A DNA stretch of 23,522 bases from Cochliopodium minus (taxonomy: Eukaryota > Discosea > Himatismenida > Cochliopodiidae): contig JAMYWO010000126.1 of NCBI GenBank assembly GCA_024220525.1, forward strand, positions 46,717 through 70,238, written 5' to 3'. Shown piece after piece: positions 1-7,843 of this stretch. Each line of letters begins with the position of its first letter. Position 1 is the stretch's first letter. The position numbers and the translations under genes are program-made. The notes under the pieces are model-generated. The model saw only the letters and a list, made by a program, of their open reading frames with translations, was not told the DNA's origin and made no database searches.

Positions 1-77
1 ATATCTAATGGATATAATCCTTGGTATGATGGTATAATTGCACAAAGGCTTGATATTTTGTAATTGGAGGGATTTTT
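1..77. repeat. 77-bp contig-end overlap, copy at piece A start (identical to 22386-22462)
   Basis: These 77 bases are repeated exactly at 22386-22462, directly before the n at 22463. Identity stops at exactly 77 bases on both sides. This is the signature of a de Bruijn k-mer overlap (k=77) between contigs that adjoin in the assembly graph, rather than a biological repeat. Confidence 0.9.
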
Positions 78-101
78 CTTAGTTTTCGATTTTTTTGACA
101 T
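1..101 (-). CDS. 5' part of a split small gene (unknown protein); remainder lies at 21839-22462
   Basis: On the minus strand an ATG at 101-99 opens a reading frame that runs off the window start without a stop. It encodes MSKKSKTKKNPSNY and onward. The first 77 bases of the window are identical to 22386-22462, where the same frame continues to an intron and two more exons. Joined there, exon 1 is 136 nt (45 codons plus 1 base) and the whole gene is 507 nt, exactly 169 codons. The start is basic (Lys/Ser-rich). I do not recognise the family. The start codon lies 171 bp from the divergent PI3-kinase start at 273, so the two genes share a promoter region. See the 21839-22462 entry for the rest of the protein. 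Confidence 0.75.
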   Translation of the reverse strand, partial: MSKKSKTKKNPSNYKISSLCAIIPSYQGLYPLD

Positions 102-272
102 TTTTTTTTTAATTTAGTGAAATATATTCATATAAAATTTTTTTTTAGGAAGAATATTTCCCTTTTTATGAATTATGTGTGGGAAATGATCTTCAAAGAC
201 AAATTTAATGTTATTAATGAATTCAATTTTTGCTTACTAAATTTTCATAAAATTATAATCAAAAAAAAAAAA
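102..272. promoter_or_regulatory. Divergent promoter/5' leader region between the small minus gene and the PI3-kinase gene
   Basis: This very AT-rich spacer lies between an ATG on the minus strand (101) and one on the plus strand (273). It ends in a run of A immediately before the plus ATG, as is seen in the THOC6 gene at 7910. An open frame runs through it from 117, but its composition is spacer-like. No specific factor site is recognised. Confidence 0.5.
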
Positions 273-2663
273 ATGGACCATCCAAAAATATTTGAAGATA
301 TATGCAAGAAACCTATTGAGATTCAACTTCAATATTTTCTTCATAGATTCATCTTGGATTTGGGGGATCTTTGGAAACAAGCAATAAGATTATCAAGATT
401 ATATGTGCAAATAGAGAATGATATTGATAATATTGCAAAATTCTATCAAATCCATAAATATAACAAAGATGTCAAATTAGAATATATAAAGAGAGATTTC
501 AAGATTTGGGAGAACCATTATATCTCCTTTTTCGAATATCTATTCATCCATTACAAATATTTGATAGTTAAAAATAATATAGTAACAAAAAGACAATTAT
601 TAGATACATTCTTTACAATGCCCGAGAATATCAACACAGATCTGAGATCTGAGATGGATAAATTGATAAATACAATAAGGGAGTCAAAAAAGGAATCACA
701 TTACACAAAATTGAAGATGGAAAAGGTGGCTATAGATAGATTGGACAACATAATAGATAATTATACACTAAATAAATCCAAAAAATTCGCCATGAAAATG
801 TAACATTTTCTTATTTTGGTGCTCTAAAAAAAAAAGATAATTCAATATCATAAATGTTTATCTAATATATTGATTATTTGAAAAATGAAAAATAAATAAT
901 AATTTTTTATTCAGAACATCAATAGAAATAAAAGAAGACAACTATGAAAAACTCAATAAAATAGAAAAAAAGTACTACCTGGAAATTTCACTGAGGGATG
1001 GAGATACAGACCTATGCGAGCCCAAAACAACACCATTCAACAAAGAGCAAAAATATGGCCAGCTCATATTCAACTACTACGTCAAGTTCCCCATCTCGTA
1101 CAACGACATAACAAAAAATACGGTAGTGCATTTCGAAGTGAAAGGAAACAAGAAGACATTCACCAAAAAAAACAAAGAGATCAAAAAATCAATCTTTTAT
1201 TCTGCACAATGCAAAATCTTTGAAAACGATGAGACTATATCGGGAAGACGTCAAATCGTTTTGATCAAAAACGAGCAAAAGAACGTCGAGCAGTCGCTTT
1301 GTGAGGATTCGATTGATGAGCGCATTCTCAATTTTGAAGAGCAGCGCACTACGAACGAACCTACAGAGGTGGATTGGTTGGAAGATTTGACCATAAATTT
1401 CATCAAAGAGAGAAAGATCTACAACAAAAACAACTCAAAGAAAAAACTTTTTTTGCATGTTCTTTTCCCTTCCAACAGCCTTGACTCTCATCCTAATAGA
1501 AACGTTTCCTTGTCCCCCAACTCTGTAAATATCAATACTGAAAAGGATTTCAGCGTTTTGGTTGACGATAAGATCCTCGACATCGACATTTTTGGTGTTC
1601 CCAACCCTAAATACGAGCCTTTTGACAATTTCATGAGTTACATGTAAAAATAATTTATATTTTTTATTTTTTATTTTTATTTTCACTTTTTTTAATTAAA
1701 TAATTTTTCATTTTATTAATGTTTTTTCTTCTGAATTTTATTTTTATAGAGAAGGAGATTCTGTTATTGAGTTGGACACTGTTCAGCAGAGAGACAAAAA
1801 AGTTCTGGAGGCAATCATGAACTACCCAGACACCAGACAGCTTACTAACAGAGAAGGGAGAATCGTTCGTAAATATCAGAAATATTTGAAAAACAACAAA
1901 CAAGGCCTTGTCAAATATTTAAAAGTAATTATTTCATTTTATTTAATAATTTTTTATTTTATTTTTGATATTTTATTTTTTATTTTTTAATAGTATTTTC
2001 CAAATTTTTAATTTTTTTTTTCAAAATAGACGGTAGATTGGAATTCAGATATTAAAGTAAGAAATTCAGTTTATCTCATGCAAAGTTGGTATTGTGACCT
2101 TTCTCAAGCTTTCGCCCTGTTGTCAGACGACTTCAACTTTGTGGTGCGTTGCTTTGCAGTTTCCAAATTGAGAACTTTGCTCAGTGAACAGTCCTTCGTC
2201 ATTAACATGATCCTTCTCGTTCAGTGTCTCGCTTTTGAATTGAAAGATGTATTTTTTATAATTTTTTTTTATTTTTAGATTTTTTATTTTTATTTTTCGA
2301 TTTTTTTATTTTTTATTTTTTATTTTTTATTTTTTATTTTTTATTTTTTATTATTTATTATTTATTTTTTATATTATATTTATTTTAATATTTATTTTAG
2401 AAAAGTTACGAAAACTTCAACAAGGTAATTTTTTTTATTTTTCGTTGATAGAAAAACAATTGAATTTTATTTATTTTTTGTTTAAACAGAATATTTTTGA
2501 TTTTGAGTTGACTTTTGACACGAACATAGAGAACCCATTGGCAAATTTTCTGATGGAAAAGGCCTCTCAAACCGCAGAGCTTTCAAACTATTTTAAATGG
2601 GCCTTAGCAATCGATCCCAAATTCAAAAACTTAAGCAATCAATTCATTTCGATATTAGGGCCT
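273..2663 (+). CDS. Phosphatidylinositol 3-kinase, Vps34-like (class III type); kinase domain missing at contig end
   Basis: Six exons splice in phase: 273-799, 915-1643, 1750-1924, 2030-2248, a 24-nt exon 2401-2424, and 2490-2663. They give 616 codons. Residues 1-170 are an unusual charged, probably helical extension. A C2 domain follows from about 170 (KITSIEI, then DGDTDLCEP, as in PI3K C2 domains). VDWLEDLT near 328 and VPNPKYEPFDNFM match the Vps34 post-C2 region, and the PIK helical domain runs from about 430 to 610 (LTNREGRIVRKYQKYL, TVDWN, FAVSKLRTL, NPLANFLMEKA). Vps34 makes PtdIns3P on endosomes and autophagosomes. The catalytic domain is not in the window: after a likely donor at 2664 the sequence enters heptamer repeats and the n at 2898. 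I read this as a contig break, not a truncated gene. Class III is favoured over class I by the VDWL segment, but the N-terminal extension is atypical. Confidence 0.85.
2249..2400 (+). repeat. T-rich intron with (ATTTTTT)n heptamer microsatellite
   Basis: This is the intron between exon 4 and the 24-nt exon of the PI3-kinase gene. From about 2290 to 2350 it holds perfect or near-perfect copies of a 7-bp unit of one A and six T. The acceptor is TATTTTAG at 2393-2400. Simple-sequence expansion is the likely origin. Confidence 0.8.
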
Positions 2664-2897
2664 GTATTATTTTTTTAATTTTTTAGTTCTATTCTTAATT
2701 TTTATTTTTTATTTGAAAAATTGTCTTTTCACTTTTGAATATCTTCAAGTTTTATTTTTTCAATTAACCTATATATTTTTTCATTAATTTTTAATTTTTA
2801 ATTTTTAATTTTTAATTTTTACATTTTTATTTTTTATTTTTTATTTTTTATTTTTTATTTTTTATTTTTTATTTTTTATTTTTTATTTTTTATTTTT

Positions 2898-2898
2898 N
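2898..2898. other. Undetermined base marking join of piece A and piece B
   Basis: A single n sits exactly between the heptamer microsatellite and a 77-bp segment that is also the last 77 bases of the window. It marks a scaffolding join. Gene continuity elsewhere suggests the two flanks are not truly adjacent. Confidence 0.9.
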
Positions 2899-2975
2899 AA
2901 TCTAACACTTGGAGTTTTAAAGATAATTCTTTCACTTGAGAATTTTGGTTAGCAAGTTTTTTAGTAGATGAAAAG
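2899..2975. repeat. 77-bp contig-end overlap, copy at piece B start (identical to 23446-23522)
   Basis: These 77 bases match the last 77 bases of the window exactly, and identity ends at the n on one side and the window end on the other. Like the 1-77 / 22386-22462 pair, this fits a k=77 assembly-graph overlap. It implies that piece C runs directly into piece B. Confidence 0.9.
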
Positions 2976-3079
2976 AATAGATCAAAAAATAACAATTGGA
3001 ATATATGAAAAAAAGAGTATACAAAAATATTTTAATTTTTTAAGACCATTTAATGTAGGTAAGCAGAAAAAGTTTGTTT

Positions 3080-4279
3080 TCACAATACATCATCAAAATT
3101 TTCATCATCTTTCTCATTATCATCAGTAGAAGAAGTCTTTCCCTCGAGCTCTTCTTGTCTCTTTTGGAGGAGATACTTGGTTTCCTCAGGAAAGAGTCGC
3201 AGAGCTTCCTCAATCTCCTCGGTTGACTTTGGATCAAAGTCGTGAAGCATTCTTCTCCACTTACGCACTTGACCATCCCAACTTCTCTTACTGCAAATTT
3301 GGTTCTTTCTAGGGGTGACAGGGCAACCCTTTTTTCTTTCGAATATAGGAACCTTCTTGCAGTACATGTAGTAACTGAGGGTCTTTTTGCCCAAGTCGAT
3401 TTGTTTTTGTCTTTGATCCAATCTGCGATCATCTGTTTCGATGTGAGAGTTGTTCTTGATGGGGGTCAAATCTAATTTGAGAGGGGATGAAGGGACATTT
3501 TTATCGATCAATGGCTTGAGGGTCTGGATAGGGATGAATTGGACGGTAGGCAATACATTATCCATCTTTAAGATGCTTTTATTTTCATTGGCAGCAATAT
3601 TCAGCTTTTCAAGAATATTGATTTGTTCAATGCATTTATGAGCATTATTAATGTTGGATGTGGTAATATTGACGACCATAGGGCTTGATTCACCAGAAGG
3701 GGATCTCTTCTTGAAAATCGAATTTGCTTTGTTGTTGTTTTTTTTGATAGGTGTTTTGAATTCTCTTGGCTTAGGATTCCTCAATTCTTCTGGCCAATAC
3801 TCAAATCCAATAGGTTTTGGACTCTCCTTTGGCTCCATTTTCAGCAAATGATAGATGCTGTAAGTTTTTCTCATCACATTCGACTCGTTTCCCAGGAATA
3901 TCCCCACAGATGATAATGCCTCTTCATTTTTGCTGATAATTGCATCATGTAGTTGATCCACTCTGACTTCCTTATCGTGCATAGTGGGTGGTGCATTTTC
4001 AATATCATCTGGTATTTTCTTTTGTTGTACCCCTTCAACAGATGGTTCAATAGATGGCGCCAATAAAGTATTAGTGTGGCCACTCACTAAATTTATGTCA
4101 CCATTATTATCCTTCTTGTTGATGTATATCTTGCTGTTGGTTCTGGTATTTACTTTGATGATTTTTGTGGTTTGCTTTTTACTTGCAATATTTCTCTTTT
4201 CTGCCTTTTCTTCATTTGTTTTGTTGGAGATATTCAATTCATTCTGGGTCCTTATGCTAAATGGTTTTCTTGTTGTCAT
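3080..4279 (-). CDS. SLBP: Histone RNA stem-loop binding protein (SLBP)
   Basis: This is a single-exon protein of 399 residues. The SLBP RNA-binding domain is clear at about residues 285-350: RQKQIDLGKKTLSYY, then KKVP, a TPRK element at the place of the phosphorylatable TPNK of animal SLBP, then SKRSWDGQVRKWRR and LHDFDP. The usual closing motif is HxWDP, so Phe replaces Trp here. SLBP binds the 3' stem-loop of replication-dependent histone mRNAs and controls their 3'-end processing, export and translation. The N-terminal 280 residues are mostly disordered, basic and Ser/Asn-rich, with one conserved-looking block (FEYWPEELRNPKPREFKTP). The acidic C-terminal tail (TDDNEKDDENFDD) fits known SLBPs. 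It is divergent from the TYW4-TYW5 gene. The shared promoter holds an E2F-like site about 130 bp upstream of this ATG, consistent with S-phase expression. Confidence 0.92.
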   Translation of the reverse strand: MTTRKPFSIRTQNELNISNKTNEEKAEKRNIASKKQTTKIIKVNTRTNSKIYINKKDNNGDINLVSGHTNTLLAPSIEPSVEGVQQKKIPDDIENAPPTMHDKEVRVDQLHDAIISKNEEALSSVGIFLGNESNVMRKTYSIYHLLKMEPKESPKPIGFEYWPEELRNPKPREFKTPIKKNNNKANSIFKKRSPSGESSPMVVNITTSNINNAHKCIEQINILEKLNIAANENKSILKMDNVLPTVQFIPIQTLKPLIDKNVPSSPLKLDLTPIKNNSHIETDDRRLDQRQKQIDLGKKTLSYYMYCKKVPIFERKKGCPVTPRKNQICSKRSWDGQVRKWRRMLHDFDPKSTEEIEEALRLFPEETKYLLQKRQEELEGKTSSTDDNEKDDENFDDVL

Positions 4280-4567
4280 TGCCTCGATATATATAACAAA
4301 AAAGTCGTTTTGATAATTATATAAAACGATTATATTCCTTTTTTCTTTTTTTTTTTTTTATTTTTAATTACTTTCTTACTCATGAAGTGAAAAAAAAAAG
4401 AGCGGTTTTTGGCGGGAAAAAAAACATCTTAAATTGCTTCAATCATATATATTTTAAAGATTATTTTCTTTAATCCATCTCGCAAATTGCATTCATCTTT
4501 TTATATATAATTTTAATGGCCGTTATTTATAATTATTTTGCTTTATGAAATACAAAAAAAAATAAAG
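4280..4567. promoter_or_regulatory. Divergent promoter region SLBP / TYW4-TYW5
   Basis: This 288-bp AT-rich spacer lies between the two divergent ATGs, with long T and A runs. Its only GC-rich island is the E2F-like site near 4408-4419. TATATATAATTTTAATGG near 4501 could serve as a TATA-type element for the plus-strand gene (inference). An ATG near 4544 opens a frame that stops after six codons. Confidence 0.6.
4408..4419. promoter_or_regulatory. E2F/DP-type binding site TTTGGCGGGAAA
   Basis: TTTGGCGGGAAA contains GCGGGAAA, which fits the E2F consensus GCGSSAAA, and it is flanked by T and A runs. It is the only GC-rich stretch in the spacer. It lies about 130 bp upstream of the SLBP start and about 150 bp upstream of the TYW4-TYW5 start. 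E2F control is well known for S-phase genes, and SLBP is a histone-mRNA S-phase factor. That E2F binds here is an inference from sequence. Confidence 0.5.
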
Positions 4568-7500
4568 ATGAAGAAAGACAAAAGAATAAAAGAAAATAAA
4601 ATCAATATAGAGCAACATCCATCTTCGGTTGCAAAGACAAATGATGATTCAATAGTCAGCAAAAGTAAAAATACAAATTTCAAGAGTCTTAATTTTTAAA
4701 TATATCATAAGGATCTTCCTCTAGAAAAAGATATTTCAATGATGAATTTCTTGGGAGGGTGGTCAAAAAACCCTCAATGAGATCACCATTGATAAATAGA
4801 GGATATTGGATCAGATGTGTTGCAGTGCGTGATTTATTAAGACAATTTCTATCAGATACAAAACATCAAAAAAAACAAATCATATCTTTTGGAGCAGGTT
4901 TATTTTAATTTGAATACCTTATTTTCTCAAAAATTTCTCAAAATACATAAATATTCTTCTTATTAAAAAGGATTTGATACGAGTTATTTCGTATTGAAGA
5001 ATGAAGGATTGATGGGAGAAGGATGTTCATTTTATGAATTGGATTTCAAATCGATAGTGGAGAGGAAGTTGATTTGTATAGAAGATGCACCCAAAATGGT
5101 TGAATTGATAGGGGAGGTGAAAAAGATAGAATCAACAGAAGAATCATTGGATATAATAAGCAAAGATTATTATCTCTTGACTGCTGATTTGAGAGATTTG
5201 AATAATCTATCCCACAAATTGAAAGAATATGGGGTAGATTTCAATGCACCAACTTTATTTTTTGCCGAATGTGTGATGACATACATGAAAGCAGAAGATT
5301 CATCAGAATTGATCAAATGGACAAGCGCCAATTTCAATTTGGGCCAATTTGTAAGTTATGAGCACATTAATCCTCAATCTGCATTCGGAAATGTGATGCA
5401 ATCAAATCTAGGCTCAAGAAATTCTCCGCTCATAGGAGTATATCAATATCCAACAAAGGAATCTCAAAGACAAAGATATTTGGATCTTGGCTACGATGAA
5501 TGCAAAATTCAAACCATTTTGGAATTTTATGAAGAAGAGATAAGCGAATCTGAAAAGAAAAGAATCTCTGAAATTGAAGAGTTTGATGAATATGAAGAAT
5601 GGAATGAGAAATGTTCGCATTATTTCATACTCGTCGCTAACAAGAAGTCTCTACACACTGTACGAACTCAAATCGGATTCAAAAACTCATCTCACGTAGA
5701 AAAGATAGACAGGAGTGAAAGCGGCAACGTCATCCAAGAAAATCAAAACAATGTAAATAAATGGTTCAAGTTGGAATTAGACGGTCGTGCTAGCTCTGCC
5801 AAAAGATGGGGTCAATCTTCTGTTGCTTATGGCACCAAAATAATTACTTTTGGTGGATACGGAGGATCAAAGAGGCATTCAAGGTAAAAATTTAATTATT
5901 ACTTTCAAACTTTAATTACTTTTTTGAACAAAATAGATTGAACGATGTTCTCACCTTAGATGTAATTTCTGGGCAGTGGGAACTTCCTTTCATTTCTGGC
6001 ACTGCACCTTGTGAAAGACTTTTCCACACATCCGCAATGATCGATAACAACATGTATATATACGGTGGAAGAAAAGGTCCATCAGATCCTTTGTCTGATT
6101 TGTTCACTTTGGATCTTTCCGAAATGAAGTGGAAGAAAGTGGAAGATGGAGGAGATCGTCCACCAGCTAGGTGGAGGCATTCCATGAACAGTTGGAAAAA
6201 CTTTTTGGTTGTTTTTGGAGGGAAGAGGGGTCTCTCTGATCAAGACGCTCTTAACGATTTTCATTTGTTTGATACTTCTACCTTTAAATGGAAATCTGTT
6301 AGTCTCAACAGTGGAAACATTTCTCATAGACATTCTCATACTTCACAGGTTTATGGTGACAAATTGTTTATTTTTGGTGGAATGAGTTCTTATTGTACAA
6401 GATTCAATGATCTCTATTGCTTGGACTTGAACACATTCGATTTGAAAAAGATAGAGTTGAGTGGAACTATTCCTGATCCTTCTTTTTCCATCTCTTCTTC
6501 TATTTACAAAAACAAGTTGTATCTTGTCGGAGGAATTTCCAGCAATTCAAAAAATACCATTTATGGGGTTGATCTCGAAAGTTTTGTGGTTGAAGATATA
6601 TCGCCTCAAACAACCACCAAACCAGAAGAACTTTGTATCCTTGCAAGACACAATACCTGTTTAGTTGGAAACAGAATCTACGTTATCTCGGGAGGGTTGT
6701 TATGCTTTTCTTTCGGAACTTTTTTCAACGACACTTTCGTTTATCAATTTGGAGAAAACTTTGATGCGCCCATTCAACACCAATCCACATCCAACATCCC
6801 CAAATCCTTAGGTAACTTAAGCAACAACACCGTCATACAAATACCAAGGCTCACCAACGTCTCTTTAGAAAAGTTCCAAGAGATCTACAAAGAAAGGAAG
6901 CCTGTGATCATTTCCGGCGTGGATTTCGGAAGTTGCACAGAAAAGTGGAAGGATACACAATATCTCAAAGACATTATGGGCGATCAAAAAATCTCTGTTC
7001 ACATCACCAAGAGTACCAACTTGGATTTCCTCAACAAAAACTTCAAGTTCAAAGTCTTGCCTGCCAACGCTTTCGTTGAAAATGTCTTTGATGAAAAATG
7101 CAGCAGTAAGTTCTATTTCAGATCTGTGGGTGAGAATATCAGAAAGGATGTTAGCGACATCTACTCGAACTTTCCCAAGATGTCCGAAGACTTCCAAGTC
7201 CCTTCCATTGTCCCCATGGCCAAAGAAAGATATTTCTCCTCCTGTCTTAGATTTAGTTCAAAAGAAATCAGAATGTGGACACATTACGACATTATGGTAC
7301 TGAAAATTTTTTAAAATTTTCATTTTTAAATTTCATTTGTTTTCATTTTGAAGGACAATATCTTGTGTGGCATTGTTGGTTCCAAAAAAGTCACTCTGTG
7401 GGCACCTGATCAAATTTCCAACTTGTACGTCTCTGACTCCAGCTCCCACGTCTTGGACATTGATAACCCGGACTACCTCAAATACCCCAAGTTCTCCAAA

Positions 7501-7800
7501 GCCAATCCAAGGTATGAGGGAATCTTGAACCCTGGTGAGTTCCTATTCCTCCCTTCTTGTTGGTTTCACAACGTTATTACTCAAGAACCTTGCATAAGTG
7601 TTAACATCTTCTTTAAACATCTTGGTGACGAGTTTTATGCTCCTAAGGATCTTTATGGTAACAAGGATCTCTTGATTTTTGATGAGCAAACTCAGAAGAT
7701 CGAGGAGGCTCTCCAGATCCTTCAGAACACTGTTCCAGACTATTTTACTTTTTATGGAAAGAAGTTGATTGATAAAATCAAATCCAAATACAATCTCTAA
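4568..7800 (+). CDS. TYW4: tRNA wybutosine-synthesizing fusion protein TYW4-TYW5 (LCMT-type methyltransferase, Kelch, JmjC)
   Basis: Five exons (4568-4664, 4712-4897, 4971-5883, 5937-7296, 7354-7800) splice in phase to exactly 1001 codons, 1000 residues. Residues 1 to about 330 are a leucine-carboxyl-methyltransferase-like domain: AKTNDDSIVSKRS at the start, PLINRGYWIRCVAVR, the SAM motif FGAGFDTSYF near 93, AECVMTYM, and the closing AHYFILV-like CSHYFILVA. A Kelch propeller follows (about 335-690; repeated FGG/YGG and LDL turns). A JmjC domain covers about 700-985, with the iron ligands HYD (848 and 850) and FH (924). The enzyme completes wybutosine at position 37 of tRNA-Phe: TYW4 methylates and carboxymethylates, and TYW5 hydroxylates. 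Fusion of the two is known from some fungi and plants, while animals have separate proteins. It is followed at 44 bp by THOC6 on the same strand. Confidence 0.93.
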
Positions 7801-7843
7801 AGAGATTCCCAAATTAAAAATATTTATTTTTTTTTAACCAAAA

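Larger units (their letters stand above)
2664..3079. repeat. Low-complexity spacer: AATTTTT and ATTTTTT heptamer microsatellites around the piece A/B join
   Basis: No gene is seen here. From 2664 the sequence is probably the next PI3-kinase intron. AATTTTT units lie near 2785-2820, and about nine ATTTTTT units near 2826-2897 run up to the single n. After the n the sequence is a different context: 2899-3079 is the downstream flank of the minus-strand SLBP gene, AT-rich and without a coding frame. Confidence 0.75.

Noticed and set aside
1-77. The 77-bp duplicates as terminal repeats of a mobile element or a circular molecule
   Set aside because: Identity stops at exactly 77 bases in both pairs beside n bases, the overlaps are not with each other, and a host gene reads through one of them. 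A k-mer overlap explains all of this.
117-272. Upstream in-frame ATG at 117 as start of the PI3-kinase gene
   Set aside because: The added 52 residues are Phe/Ile/Asn/Lys-rich with spacer-like composition, and the ATG at 273 directly follows the A-run typical of starts here. The region also serves as the divergent promoter.
273-803. The 273-803 frame as a separate small gene ending at the TAA at 801-803
   Set aside because: A GT donor at 800 and a TTCAG acceptor ending at 914 join it in phase to the C2 domain, whose first strand would otherwise be missing. Not fully excluded, so listed as a finding.
273-2663. A kinase-dead or pseudogenised PI3-kinase
   Set aside because: There is no internal damage. 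The sequence ends at a contig join marked by n.
4994-5887. A short methyltransferase-like gene beginning at the ATG at 4994
   Set aside because: The SAM motif GAGFDT and the N-terminal RGYWIR region are encoded by upstream exons that splice in phase. The ATG is an internal codon.
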